Notes: a model not told the origin generated them from the letters alone. A DNA stretch of 64,000 nt from an uncultured Alphaproteobacteria bacterium (GCA_934254915.1 CAKQMH010000002.1:166948-230947), one strand, 5' to 3'. Positions 44,028 to 53,718 are shown, numbered from the stretch's first letter. Numbers and translations are program-made.

Positions 44028-45527
44028 ATGCTGAGCCTTAAACATATTGCAATTAATTCGTTTAACGAGAATTTGGCCTATATTCACCGCGATTGCGTCG
44101 CCTATAAAATTGACGATATCAGCACTCTGACCAAAGTCGAAATTCACGGCGGCGTCCGTCCGGTTTATGCTTTTCTGCAGGTGGTTGATGACGCGCGTAT
44201 TGTCAAACCCGACGAATTGGGACTTAATACCGAGGCCTTTGAACTGATTAACCTGCCCGAAGGCGCAAATATCTCCCTGACGTTATCGCCTCCGCCTCCT
44301 AGCTTGACTTCAATCAAGCGCAAAATTGCCGGCAACATTCTGAGCGCCTCTGAATATGCGTCGATTATTGCCGATATTGCCTCGAAGCGTTATTCCAATA
44401 TGGATATCGCCTCGTTTTTGGTGGCATCGGGTTCGTTTATGACCGCTTCCGAAGTTTTGGCATATACCGAAGCGCTTATCGGCGATCATACTTTTCGGTG
44501 GGATAATGAGGGCATAGTTGTTGACCATCACTGTTTTGGCGGCGTCCCCGGTAACAAAACCGACATTATTATTACCGCGATTGTGGCGGCTTACGGCTTG
44601 CCGATGCCCAAAACCTGTTCGCGTTCGCTGACTTCCTGCGCCGGCGTAGCCGATACGATGAGTGTTTTGGCTAATGTTGATTTGGATGAAGACAAATTTC
44701 GGGCGCTGGTCAAGGAAAACCGCGGAGTCATCGGCTGTTATTCGGCTCTGCCGATAAATGAGGCTAATAAGATAATTTCGGGTGTCGAGCGCCATTTGGG
44801 CTTGACGCAGCAGCAACATTTAGCCGCGTCAATCTTAGCTATTAAACTGGCTGCCGGCGTAACACATCTGGTTATGGATATTCCGGTCGGGCCGACTTCG
44901 CGTATTAAGTCGACGAATGAGGCTATGCGGTTGCGCAAATTGATTGAGTATATCGGTGATATGCTTTCAATTGAGATTGATGCCGTAATTACGGATGGCA
45001 GCGAGCCGATTGGCAACGGAATCGGCGCGGTTTTGGAAGCCCGCGATATTATGAAAATTTTGCGCAACAAAGAAGATGCCCCGCAGGATTTGCTGGAGAA
45101 ATCACTGTTTTTGGCCGGGCGAATTTTGGAGTTTGATCCCAAATTGCGCGGCGGGCAGGGCTACCACGTCGCCAAAGAGATTTTGACTTCCGGCCGCGCG
45201 CTTGAAGCCATGAACCGCATAATTTACGGGCAAGGCAAAGCTCCGCAGCCGCAGTTGGGACACCTGACGCGTGACATCGTATCGCCGGTCAGCGGTGTTG
45301 TCGAAAGCATTGATAACTCGCGGATTAATAAAATCGGCGTTTTGGCCGGTGCCTCACAATATGCCGGTGCCGGATTGGACTTGCTTAAAAAAGTCGGCGA
45401 TAAGGTTGAACAAGGTGAAACTCTGTATCGTATTCATGCCTTAAATTCTACGGATTTTGCCTTTGCCAACTCGGTCGTTGACGGCTACACCGGCTACGAA
45501 ATCAGCTCAGGTAAATCCAATTACTGA
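44028..45527 (+). CDS. Thymidine/AMP phosphorylase family protein (long form)
   Basis: A 499-residue enzyme of the pyrimidine-nucleoside phosphorylase superfamily in the long form shared with archaeal AMP phosphorylase, with an extra ~80-residue N-terminal domain. VDHHCFGGVPGNKTDI is the phosphate/substrate loop, SRSLTSCAGVADTMSVLA follows, and a C-terminal domain is present. It would cleave a nucleoside or NMP with phosphate. No R15P isomerase or RuBisCO is in the window, so salvage is more likely than the archaeal AMP pathway. GGGAG precedes the ATG. Confidence 0.86.
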   Translation: MLSLKHIAINSFNENLAYIHRDCVAYKIDDISTLTKVEIHGGVRPVYAFLQVVDDARIVKPDELGLNTEAFELINLPEGANISLTLSPPPPSLTSIKRKIAGNILSASEYASIIADIASKRYSNMDIASFLVASGSFMTASEVLAYTEALIGDHTFRWDNEGIVVDHHCFGGVPGNKTDIIITAIVAAYGLPMPKTCSRSLTSCAGVADTMSVLANVDLDEDKFRALVKENRGVIGCYSALPINEANKIISGVERHLGLTQQQHLAASILAIKLAAGVTHLVMDIPVGPTSRIKSTNEAMRLRKLIEYIGDMLSIEIDAVITDGSEPIGNGIGAVLEARDIMKILRNKEDAPQDLLEKSLFLAGRILEFDPKLRGGQGYHVAKEILTSGRALEAMNRIIYGQGKAPQPQLGHLTRDIVSPVSGVVESIDNSRINKIGVLAGASQYAGAGLDLLKKVGDKVEQGETLYRIHALNSTDFAFANSVVDGYTGYEISSGKSNY

Positions 45528-45563
45528 TTTTTTTAAAATTTTTGCAAAAATTTATTGCTCAGT

Positions 45564-45592
45564 CTTGCATCTGCAAAATTGTATCCCTATAT
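45564..45592 (+). promoter_or_regulatory. RpoH-type heat-shock promoter of dnaK
   Basis: CTTGCA (45564-45569), 17 bases, then CTATAT (45587-45592) within CCTATAT. This matches the alphaproteobacterial sigma-32 pattern (CTTGAA, then CYTATNT). The distance to the start codon is about 45 bases. The same arrangement occurs before dnaJ and the CbpA-like gene. Confidence 0.75.
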
Positions 45593-45637
45593 AGCACTTA
45601 GAAAGAAAAATACTAAGTTACGAAATGAGGTAAAATT

Positions 45638-47557
45638 ATGAGCAATAAAGTTTTAGGTATTGACCTTGGTACAACCAACTCCTGCTTTGCGGTAATGGAA
45701 AGCGGCGAGGCTAAGGTTTTGGAAAACTCAGAAGGCGCAAGAACCACCCCGTCAATGGTGGCTTTCACTGATACCGAACGTTTGGTCGGTTTTCCGGCAA
45801 AACGTCAGGCGGTAACCAATCCGGAAAACACTCTGTTTGCCATTAAGCGTTTAATCGGCCGCCGTTATGATTCTCCGGAAGTTGCCAAGGATAAAGCCCT
45901 AGTTCCGTTTAAGATTATTGACGGTGATAATGGCGATGCCTGGGTCGAGGTTAAAGGACAAAAATATGCTCCGTCCCAAATTTCAGCTATCGTTTTGCAA
46001 AAGATTAAAGAGTATGCCGAAAGCTATTTAGGCGAAAAAATCGAAAAAGCCGTTATTACTGTTCCGGCTTACTTTAACGATTCGCAACGTCAGGCCACTA
46101 AAGATGCCGGTAAGATTGCCGGACTTGATGTTTTGCGTATCATCAATGAACCGACGGCCGCCGCTTTGGCTTATGGTATGGATAAAAAAGCCAATGGCAC
46201 GATTGCGGTTTATGACCTGGGCGGTGGTACATTTGATATTTCGATTTTGGAAATCGGCGACGGCGTATTCGAAGTTAAATCGACCAACGGTGATACCTTC
46301 CTTGGCGGTGAAGACTTTGACCAGCGTCTGGTAACTTATTTGACTGATGAATTTAAGAAAGAGTCCGGTATTGATTTGAAAAATGACCGCTTGGCTTTGC
46401 AACGCTTAAAAGAAGCCGCTGAAAAAGCTAAAATCGAATTGTCGTCAACCACTCAAACCGAAGTCAACCTGCCGTTTATTACGGCTGATGCAACCGGCCC
46501 GAAACACCTTAACATCAAATTGACCCGTGCTAAACTTGAGTCTTTGGTCGAGGACTTGATTGATCGTACGGTTGAGCCTTGCAAAAAAGCTATGGCCGAT
46601 GCCGGTGTTAACCCGTCTGAAATCAGCGAAGTTATTCTGGTCGGCGGTATGACTCGTATGCCGAAAGTACAGGAAAAAGTTAAAGAGATTTTCGGTAAAG
46701 AACCTCACAAAGGTGTAAACCCGGATGAAGTTGTTGCAGTTGGTGCGGCTATTCAAGGCGGTGTCTTGATGGGCGATGTCAAAGATGTGTTGTTGCTTGA
46801 TGTAACTCCGTTGTCTTTGGGTATTGAAACCTTGGGTGGTGTGTTCACTCGTTTGATTGATCGTAACACCACTATTCCGACCCGCAAATCACAGGTATTT
46901 TCAACTGCCGAAGACGGACAAACCGCAGTTACGATTAGAGTCTTCCAGGGCGAACGTGAAATGGCTGCTGACAACAAATTGCTTGGTCAGTTTGACTTGG
47001 TCGGTATCCCGCCTGCACCGCGCGGTATGCCGCAAATCGAAGTAACCTTTGATATTGACGCCAATGGTATCGTAAATGTTTCGGCTAAAGATAAGGCTAC
47101 TAACAAAGAGCAGGCTATTCGTATTCAGGCCAGCGGCGGCTTGTCTGATGCCGATATTGAAAAGATGGTCAAAGACGCTGAAGCCAATGCGGAAGCTGAT
47201 AAGAAGAAAAAAGAGTTGGTTGAAGCCAAAAACCAAGGTGAGTCTTTGGTACACGCTACGGAAAAGACCTTAAAAGAGCATGGCGATAAAGTCAGTGCCG
47301 CTGAAAAAGGTCAAATCGAAACCGAATTGAATGCGTTGAAAACTGCTCTTGAGGCTGATGATTTGGCGGTTATTAAAGAAAAGACCGACAGTTTGATGCA
47401 GGCTTCTTTGAAGTTGGGTGAAGCAATGTATAAGGCTCAACAGGCTGAAGGCGCTGCTGCCGGTGCAACCGGTGCGGAAGCCGGAGCTAATGCCGGTGCT
47501 TCTGCCAACAGCGGCGATGACAAGGTTGTTGACGCTGACTTTGAAGAAGTTAAGTAA
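45638..47557 (+). CDS. dnaK: Molecular chaperone DnaK (Hsp70)
   Basis: A 639-residue Hsp70 of normal length. The ATPase starts VLGIDLGTTNSCFAV, has VITVPAYFNDSQRQATKDAG and IINEPTAAALAYG, and includes the phosphate loop DLGGGTFDISI. The linker is DVLLLDVTPLSLGIE, and the C-terminal Ala/Gly-rich tail ends DADFEEVK. It folds proteins with DnaJ and GrpE. AATGAGG lies upstream of the ATG. dnaJ is not directly next to it: a 3.2-kb opposite-strand gene intervenes. Confidence 0.98.
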   Translation: MSNKVLGIDLGTTNSCFAVMESGEAKVLENSEGARTTPSMVAFTDTERLVGFPAKRQAVTNPENTLFAIKRLIGRRYDSPEVAKDKALVPFKIIDGDNGDAWVEVKGQKYAPSQISAIVLQKIKEYAESYLGEKIEKAVITVPAYFNDSQRQATKDAGKIAGLDVLRIINEPTAAALAYGMDKKANGTIAVYDLGGGTFDISILEIGDGVFEVKSTNGDTFLGGEDFDQRLVTYLTDEFKKESGIDLKNDRLALQRLKEAAEKAKIELSSTTQTEVNLPFITADATGPKHLNIKLTRAKLESLVEDLIDRTVEPCKKAMADAGVNPSEISEVILVGGMTRMPKVQEKVKEIFGKEPHKGVNPDEVVAVGAAIQGGVLMGDVKDVLLLDVTPLSLGIETLGGVFTRLIDRNTTIPTRKSQVFSTAEDGQTAVTIRVFQGEREMAADNKLLGQFDLVGIPPAPRGMPQIEVTFDIDANGIVNVSAKDKATNKEQAIRIQASGGLSDADIEKMVKDAEANAEADKKKKELVEAKNQGESLVHATEKTLKEHGDKVSAAEKGQIETELNALKTALEADDLAVIKEKTDSLMQASLKLGEAMYKAQQAEGAAAGATGAEAGANAGASANSGDDKVVDADFEEVK

Positions 47558-47577
47558 TAACTGACGCTCCCATAAAC

Positions 47578-47617
47578 TAAAACCTTCGCTTTAGTCATAA
47601 AGCGAAGGTTTTTTTGT
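47578..47617. terminator. dnaK terminator
   Basis: A 14-bp stem, AAACCTTCGCTTTA (47580-47593) with TAAAGCGAAGGTTT (47598-47611), loop GTCA, then a T run. It lies between dnaK and the convergent large gene. Confidence 0.92.
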
Positions 47618-47628
47618 TGGGTTGGCAA

Positions 47629-50600
47629 TTAGTGAGTTTTTTGCTCACGCAATTGTTCAACATTAGGTTGAGGTTTGCCTTTTTTACCATGTTGCTTATT
47701 TGTCTCTTTTTTAAGAGATGAAATTTTAGCACCCCATACAGGATTAATTGAATCCATGCGTCTTCTTACATATTCTATATAACTTATATCATCATCTACA
47801 CTCTGCGGCTTGTCCGGAGCAACCTCTTCTTTTTCCGGTTCAAAGTTGGTTACCGGCGGCTCTGCTACCGTAACAACCACCGGTGCTTCCGGCTCAGGAT
47901 TAATTACTTGTTGTTCCGGTTCGGAAATGTTTATCGGCTCAGGCGTAATAATCGGCGGTACGGGGTCAGGCGTAATGACCGGTGGTTCAGGTTCTCTTTT
48001 CTTGCGGGTGATACGGTCTAACAATGAACCGGCGCGGTCTTTTAGTTTATGTGCCATATTACCCAACACGCCGAACATTCCGACCCCGAGATCGGATTGG
48101 TTACGAACATTTCCAAAGTCTTCTACAACTTTTTCATGAGTAATAGTATTTGTTCTTTGCTCGAACGGCCCGTTATGATCGGCATAAGTACGATACATCT
48201 CGCCAGTCTTGTCTGTTCCCAAGGTGGACACGGCGCGCTCGCCTTGCATTTCGGCATTATAACCTAACACGCCGTCATTTTGTTCCGGAGTGTGGGGAAC
48301 ATAACCGACCTGATTGTTTTGGTTGACATAACTGTCCATCGTGCGAAAAGCGTTAATTGAGGCTTCATCAATATTTACGGCGTTGCCGTCGACGCTTCCA
48401 GCCAGTGCCTTAACCATATCTTGCGAAACTCCGGTTTCATCGCTCCAGCCTTGACCAAAGACGGTATGGTTGGCGTGGGAGTGAACATCCGGCCCGCCCT
48501 GAACGTGCATAAGGTTGTTATCGGCGCTCAATGCCCCGGAATCATGCGCCAGCAGTAAATATCTCTGCGGGTTAATATCCGTGCCGTGCGCAGCATTATA
48601 ATCATTAATGGCGTCAATTCGCTGTTGCAACAAATCCGGATTATCTTTGTACCAATAATCCAAAATTTTCTGTGCGTGTTCAACCACGCCGTCTTTATAC
48701 ACGACTTCGGTGGTTGTTTCCGTTGAGGTTTCGACATGTTCGCCGATTTTTACTTTATGTTGGAAAGTTTGATCATCCGGACGGCTGCTGTTATAAGCAT
48801 CAATACCGGCATTGGCGGCAAATCTTCCTGCAAAACCGGCTCCTATGGTCGCGCCGGCTTGCGCAATTGCCCAAGCGATAGCTTCTTTCTTGCTTAAACC
48901 TTGTTTTACGGCATCTTGATAATTGTTAATAATGCCATTGCCCGAACCCATGGCTAACGCGCCATATCCTAATGCTTGTGCCATTCCGGGGTTTCCGGTA
49001 ATTGCGCAACCCAAAGCCACTGTACCCAAAGCGGTTGTTCCGACCGTCATCAGCATCCGGTGGTCTTTGACTAAAGCTTTCAGTCCGGCGGCTTTACCTT
49101 CTTTTTTGCGCTGTTGACGCCATTTATAAAGTTGTCGTACGGTTAAACCAACGGCTAAAGCCGAGCCGACAGCCATACCAGCCAGTTTGTTCAAACCGCC
49201 GGTTGCGGCCGTCAGTCCGGCATCAGTGGCGGCGGCTGTTCCGGCTACCGTAATCGCTCCCGATACCATAAAAGCTGAAAGTGCGCCTTTGGCCGTGCGT
49301 TTCAGCATCTCGATTCGGGTTTTGCGCTTATCCGTATCACGGGTTATGCGGTCGGTTGCACGTTTATCCAAATCCCGCAGCGGCTCGAAAACTTTCATAA
49401 CCACATCTTGATTCTTACCGACTTTAGAACCTAAACGATGCGCATATCCGCCCACGGTATTGATGCAGTTGTCGATTGTCGCCTCATAAGCCGTATTGGA
49501 AACCGCCATCGGGTGTTCAATATCGGCTAATTTGTTCAAGAACTGTTCCTTAAATTGCGGATCGGTGAATTGTTCCGGTTGTTCTTTAACCCCCTGTTCC
49601 ACCAAATCGGCAACATGGGCGGCATAAAGTACGGAAGTAACTTCTTCTTTGAGCGCCGCGGCTAAATCCTCTTTTGAGGCTTTGTCTTCCGCTCCCAATT
49701 GCCGCAATAAGACATTTTGCTTAGCTACACGTATAACATTTTCGAGTTCGCTGCCGGCAGTGACTTTAGCCCCTTCCTCGTAAGTGTCGGTAGAATTGCC
49801 TTCACTGTCCGTAAACTGCGGTTCGGGGGTGCCTTCATTATCCAAAAATTTGAAGTTGCTTACCAGCGCCAGAGTTTCATCATCAAGTTCAATGTCTTTA
49901 AGTTCTTTATTAAGATCGTCAAATTTGTGGTCTAAGTCTTTGGCATTGGTATCGCTGTTTACGGCTGATAGATGCCATTCATCGTCATAATCATGAATTC
50001 TTTTTTCCAGCACTTCACGGCCGATATCCATTTCCCCTTTAAGCATCTCATCTTGGGGATTTAATTGCTTGTTCCCGTCTTCGTCATAGATTATGTTCCC
50101 GTTTTCATCGACTTCGGGTTTCATATATTTTTCGCGGGCGTCAAACATCTGTTTGTAGCCCTCATAGGTGTCGCTGATGTTGGTAACATCGGCATAATAC
50201 AAACCGGCAGACTCATACAGATTGTGCGTCAGCTCGTCGATACGTTGTTCTACTCTGCTTAATTTATAGCTATCCGCTTCTATATCGGGGTTATTCTCAT
50301 CGGCGATTTTTTCTTGCAGGAGGGTGTACTGTTCGGCCAACATTGCCGGCGGAATCAATGGTAACAATTCATCATCAGAAATCATTCGTTCGCCGAGGCG
50401 GGATTGAAATTCGGTATAATCTTTCTCGCTCATCGGCAGTTTATTTTGGATTTGCTCCATGGCATAAGCGGGGTTGTCTTTGGCTTTTTCATAAACATCA
50501 TCGCTTATTTTTTCCATATCGCGCAAAACTTCAAGCTTAAGCTCGTCTAAGCGAAAATCGTTTTGGTCGGAATTGTCGCTGCGTTCGCGGGCATCTTCAT

Positions 50601-50796
50601 CTTTATCGTTGCTTTGGCGTCTTTCACTGCATTTCCTTACCCATTCTTCGCGCACGCTCTCGTTTTGCAAATAAGTCTTCAGCGCCTCTCCGTTACCATC
50701 CTTGGCCGCATCGGGATTTTCAGTCATAAAGTTTTTGAATTCGGGACTTTCGGCAATATATTGAAGCTCACTGTCGGTAAATTTGAAATCAGCCAT
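47629..50796 (-). CDS. Large protein of unknown function between dnaK and dnaJ
   Basis: A 1055-residue protein I do not recognise. Residues 1-490 are acidic and helical, starting FTDSELQYIAESPEFKNFM. Residues ~500-690 hold several Ala/Gly-rich hydrophobic segments, for example ALSAFMVSGAITVAGTAAA, MTVGTTALGTVALGCAI and IAWAIAQAGATIGAGFAG, which could insert in a membrane. Then comes a globular part with LLLAHDSGALSADNNLMHVQ and VHSHANHTVFGQGWSDETG, a Pro/Glu/Val-rich spacer (about 935-995) and a basic C-terminus. There is no signal peptide. It could be a secreted effector, a surface protein or a structural protein; none can be shown. Confidence 0.85.
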   Translation of the reverse strand: MADFKFTDSELQYIAESPEFKNFMTENPDAAKDGNGEALKTYLQNESVREEWVRKCSERRQSNDKDEDARERSDNSDQNDFRLDELKLEVLRDMEKISDDVYEKAKDNPAYAMEQIQNKLPMSEKDYTEFQSRLGERMISDDELLPLIPPAMLAEQYTLLQEKIADENNPDIEADSYKLSRVEQRIDELTHNLYESAGLYYADVTNISDTYEGYKQMFDAREKYMKPEVDENGNIIYDEDGNKQLNPQDEMLKGEMDIGREVLEKRIHDYDDEWHLSAVNSDTNAKDLDHKFDDLNKELKDIELDDETLALVSNFKFLDNEGTPEPQFTDSEGNSTDTYEEGAKVTAGSELENVIRVAKQNVLLRQLGAEDKASKEDLAAALKEEVTSVLYAAHVADLVEQGVKEQPEQFTDPQFKEQFLNKLADIEHPMAVSNTAYEATIDNCINTVGGYAHRLGSKVGKNQDVVMKVFEPLRDLDKRATDRITRDTDKRKTRIEMLKRTAKGALSAFMVSGAITVAGTAAATDAGLTAATGGLNKLAGMAVGSALAVGLTVRQLYKWRQQRKKEGKAAGLKALVKDHRMLMTVGTTALGTVALGCAITGNPGMAQALGYGALAMGSGNGIINNYQDAVKQGLSKKEAIAWAIAQAGATIGAGFAGRFAANAGIDAYNSSRPDDQTFQHKVKIGEHVETSTETTTEVVYKDGVVEHAQKILDYWYKDNPDLLQQRIDAINDYNAAHGTDINPQRYLLLAHDSGALSADNNLMHVQGGPDVHSHANHTVFGQGWSDETGVSQDMVKALAGSVDGNAVNIDEASINAFRTMDSYVNQNNQVGYVPHTPEQNDGVLGYNAEMQGERAVSTLGTDKTGEMYRTYADHNGPFEQRTNTITHEKVVEDFGNVRNQSDLGVGMFGVLGNMAHKLKDRAGSLLDRITRKKREPEPPVITPDPVPPIITPEPINISEPEQQVINPEPEAPVVVTVAEPPVTNFEPEKEEVAPDKPQSVDDDISYIEYVRRRMDSINPVWGAKISSLKKETNKQHGKKGKPQPNVEQLREQKTH

Positions 50797-50869
50797 GATT
50801 ATTCTCCGCGAACATTACAAGTCTTTTTAACGCATTGTAAAAATTATTATTTAACATAATACTAACATG

Positions 50870-50902
50870 TTTTGACAAATTTGACAACTCGTTTTGTCAA
50901 AA
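50870..50902. promoter_or_regulatory. Inverted repeat in the divergent promoter region
   Basis: TTTTGACAAA (50870-50879) and TTTGTCAAAA (50893-50902) are perfect inverted repeats 13 bases apart, with a further TTTGACAA in the spacer. They lie between the large minus-strand gene and dnaJ and could be an operator for a dimeric regulator. Confidence 0.5.
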
Positions 50903-50934
50903 TGGCAAATATTAATATTTTTGAGTGATAAATC

Positions 50935-50963
50935 CTTGCTTTTTGCCACAAAAAGCCCTAAAT
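50935..50963 (+). promoter_or_regulatory. RpoH-type heat-shock promoter of dnaJ
   Basis: CTTGCT (50935-50940), 17 bases, then CTAAAT (50958-50963). It has the same spacing as the dnaK promoter and lies 34 bases before the dnaJ start. It explains how dnaJ can be heat-regulated although detached from dnaK. Confidence 0.65.
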
Positions 50964-50997
50964 ACAACTTAAGTTAAAATATTCTAAGGCTAAAGAG

Positions 50998-52146
50998 ATG
51001 AGTGAAGAGGCTGATTATTACCAAATTTTGGAAGTTGAAAAGACCGCAACCGGCGACGAAATCAAAAAATCATTCCGTCGTTTGGCGATGAAATATCATC
51101 CGGACCGCAATCCTAATGATAAAGAAGCGGAGCAAAAGTTTAAGGAAATTAATGAAGCTTATGAGGTGTTGAAAGACGAGCAAAAACGTGCGGCTTATGA
51201 TCGTTACGGCAAACAGGCTTTTGCCGGCGGTATGGGCGGCGCCGGTGGTAATCCGTTCGGCGGTTTTGAATTTAATTTCGGTTCAGGCGGCTTTTCAGAT
51301 ATCTTTTCTGATGTCTTTTCCGAATTTATGGGCGGTGGTTCGCGGCGGCAAAGTTATGCGCAACGCGGAGCGGATGTCCGTTATAATATGGATATCAGCC
51401 TAGAGGAAGCCTTTAGCGGTTTGGAAAAAGAAATTACGCTGCCGTTGTCGGAAACTTGTGCCTCCTGCCACGGACATGGTACTAAAGACGGCAAGGAAGC
51501 TCCGGTTTGCGATATGTGCAAAGGCAGTGGTAAAGTGCGGATGCAACACGGCGGCTTTTTTGTGGTTGAGCAGGCTTGTCCCAAGTGCCATGGTACCGGA
51601 CATGTGGTTAAAGATGCTTGCCCCGATTGCAAAGGCGCCGGTGTTATTCATCAGGAAAAAACTATCAAAATCAAAATTCCGGCCGGTGTGGAAGACGGCA
51701 CGCGGATGCGGATTGCCGGCGCCGGTGAAGCAGGCAGCCGTGGCGGTGAAAACGGCGATTTATATGTGTTCATCAGTGTCAAACCTCACAAATTATACAC
51801 GCGCGAGGGTGCGGATTTGTACACGCGGATTCCTATCTCCATGTGTTGTGCAGCCTTGGGCGGCAAAGTCGAAATTCCTTCAATTGACGGCGCTAAAATC
51901 GAGCTGGACATTGCCGCCGGTTCGCAAAATGATCAGGTGGTACGGGTTAAAAATCAGGGTATGACGATGATGCGTTCCGCCAAACGCGGCGATATGTTTG
52001 TCAAACTGCGGGTTGAAACACCGGTAAACCTGACCGCCAAACAAAAAGAGCTGCTGGAAGCTTTCCGCGCCGAGAGTAAGGAAGAAACCTGCCAACCGGA
52101 ATCAAAAAGCTTTTTCGATAAAATCAAAGATTTGTTCGTAGCTTAA
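50998..52146 (+). CDS. dnaJ: Chaperone protein DnaJ (class I Hsp40)
   Basis: A 382-residue co-chaperone. The J domain has HPD at 34-36 (MKYHPDRNPND), a Gly/Phe region follows (FGGFEFNFGSGGF), then four zinc-binding CxxCxGxG-like repeats (CASCHGHG, CDMCKGSG, CPKCHGTG, CPDCKGAG) and the substrate-binding C-terminal domains. It delivers clients to DnaK. It has its own heat-shock-type promoter. The convergent DUF1349 gene ends 24 bases after its stop. Confidence 0.97.
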   Translation: MSEEADYYQILEVEKTATGDEIKKSFRRLAMKYHPDRNPNDKEAEQKFKEINEAYEVLKDEQKRAAYDRYGKQAFAGGMGGAGGNPFGGFEFNFGSGGFSDIFSDVFSEFMGGGSRRQSYAQRGADVRYNMDISLEEAFSGLEKEITLPLSETCASCHGHGTKDGKEAPVCDMCKGSGKVRMQHGGFFVVEQACPKCHGTGHVVKDACPDCKGAGVIHQEKTIKIKIPAGVEDGTRMRIAGAGEAGSRGGENGDLYVFISVKPHKLYTREGADLYTRIPISMCCAALGGKVEIPSIDGAKIELDIAAGSQNDQVVRVKNQGMTMMRSAKRGDMFVKLRVETPVNLTAKQKELLEAFRAESKEETCQPESKSFFDKIKDLFVA

Positions 52147-52170
52147 GCTTGCACGGCGGTCAAGCGAAAC

Positions 52171-52734
52171 TCAACGCAGGTCGATGCTTTCCAATATGCA
52201 GCTGAAATCATCGCGTTGCGGGCTGCAGGTATATGCTCCGACTTTAATTATCAGCGGATTTTCCCAAAAACGAAACTGGCGGATTTGTTTGTAATTTCGA
52301 CCGTCCATGGAAATATAAAACACCACGTCACCACTGCGGCGGCGTGCTTTATACCAAATATCCGGCTGATAAACGGCCAAATCATTTACTGCCCAATCCG
52401 AATATCCGGAGTTGGTTACAACTGTTCCAATCTGCGGCTTATCCACGCCTTGTGACAAGACGCTTATCTTAGCCCAATTAAGGTTATCGTGCCGCAACAT
52501 CAAACCGCTTTGCGCAAAGGCTATCGGAGATGCGTTGTGCCACTTGATGACCAGCTCAAAGTCACCGGCCTGCGAGGTATAAAAAAAGTGTCCGTTGTCT
52601 TTATGCGCATGGTGGGCGGCATTTTGCCAAAAGTCCGTACCCTGTTTGGTTTCAACCGACATTCCCTGCTCCGTAAACCGAACATTGTTCGGTTCATTAT
52701 ACCAGTTAAAGTCTTTCAGGGCGTCCAACAGCAT
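52171..52734 (-). CDS. DUF1349 family protein
   Basis: A 187-residue soluble protein with a concanavalin-like fold predicted from family knowledge. Hallmarks are FWQNAAHHAHKDNGHFFY, AFAQSGLMLRHDNLNWAKI and WYKARRRSGDVVFYISMDG. The fold resembles carbohydrate-binding lectin domains, and the biochemical role of the family is unclear. Its ATG overlaps the stop of the J-protein gene (TAATG), so it is coupled to a heat-shock gene, which suggests a stress role. Confidence 0.85.
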   Translation of the reverse strand: MLLDALKDFNWYNEPNNVRFTEQGMSVETKQGTDFWQNAAHHAHKDNGHFFYTSQAGDFELVIKWHNASPIAFAQSGLMLRHDNLNWAKISVLSQGVDKPQIGTVVTNSGYSDWAVNDLAVYQPDIWYKARRRSGDVVFYISMDGRNYKQIRQFRFWENPLIIKVGAYTCSPQRDDFSCILESIDLR

Positions 52735-53672
52735 TAAAAGTTCCTTACATTTTCATCAGGCAGGTTTTTCAGTGCTTTTTCCAATTCAGCATTTGCTTTG
52801 GCCGGCGCAATAATCTTAAGGGTGACTATCTCATCGCCGGAAGAAGTTTTAGTTTGGATTCCTTTGCCTTTTAAGCGCAGTTTTTCACCGCTGGAAGCAT
52901 AGGGCGGAATATTAACCGCAACCTTGCCGCTGATAGTCGGAACGGTAACTTTAGCGCCTAAAATCGCCTCTTTTACGGTAATGGGCAGTTCAAGCAAAAT
53001 ATTTTGCCCGTCCGCGCTGAAATAAGGGTGCTTGTCGACATTAATCGTGATTAAGACATCACCGGCCGAACCACCGTTAAAACCGGCTTGTCCCAAACCT
53101 TTTAAGCGCAGAGTTTGTCCATCGGTTGTTCCTGACGGAATTTTGACATTTATGCTCTTGCCGTTGAGACTGACGGTTTTTTCATCCCCGCGCGCCGCTG
53201 ACAAAAAGTCAATCCGCATAGTGTAGGCAATATCTTCGCCTTTTCGCGGCCGGCGTGATGATGCGCCGCTAAAGCCTTGAAAGCCGCCTCTTTGTCCGCC
53301 GCCGAAAGCTGAAAATATATCTTCGCCGAAGATTGATGAAAAATCAAAGTTAGCACCTTGGGCATTGCCGCTGAAACCGCCCTGGAACGGATTGCCGCCG
53401 CCGAAACCATATGCCCCGCCGCCCATGCCGGCACCGAAACCGGTCGGCTTGCCGTCAGAGTCAATTTCGTTGTTATCATATTTTTGCCGCTTTTCCTTAT
53501 CACCCAAAATATCGTAGGCGCAAGAAACTTCCTTAAATTTTTCCGCGGCGTCTTTGTCGTCTTTGTTTAAGTCCGGGTGATATTTACGCGCCAGTTTACG
53601 ATAAGCCGACTTAATTTCAGCCTCGCTTGCGTCTTTACTGACACCTAAAACATGATACAGATTTTTGTTCAT
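52734..53672 (-). CDS. CbpA-like J-domain protein (class II Hsp40)
   Basis: A 312-residue DnaJ homologue without zinc fingers. The J domain has HPD near 32-34 (KYHPDLNKDD), a long Gly/Phe-rich linker follows (about 75-130), then two C-terminal beta domains with KSINVKIPSGTTDGQTLRLKG and VTVPTISGKVAVNIPP. It is similar to CbpA, an alternative DnaK partner. The ATG at 53672 has AAAGAG upstream. It has a heat-shock-type promoter and is coupled to the DUF1349 gene. Confidence 0.93.
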   Translation of the reverse strand: MNKNLYHVLGVSKDASEAEIKSAYRKLARKYHPDLNKDDKDAAEKFKEVSCAYDILGDKEKRQKYDNNEIDSDGKPTGFGAGMGGGAYGFGGGNPFQGGFSGNAQGANFDFSSIFGEDIFSAFGGGQRGGFQGFSGASSRRPRKGEDIAYTMRIDFLSAARGDEKTVSLNGKSINVKIPSGTTDGQTLRLKGLGQAGFNGGSAGDVLITINVDKHPYFSADGQNILLELPITVKEAILGAKVTVPTISGKVAVNIPPYASSGEKLRLKGKGIQTKTSSGDEIVTLKIIAPAKANAELEKALKNLPDENVRNF

Positions 53673-53718
53673 CAATTTTGCTCTTTGTTTAACTAAAAAT
53701 TCTTCATCTCTTTAATTT

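Noticed and set aside
47810..48139. Gly/Thr/Ser-rich plus-strand frame antisense to the large gene
   Set aside because: It is the mirror of the Pro/Glu-rich spacer codons and has no ribosome binding site.
47629..50796. Prophage or conjugative element between dnaK and dnaJ
   Set aside because: Only one gene is present; there is no integrase, transposase, terminal repeat or flanking tRNA.
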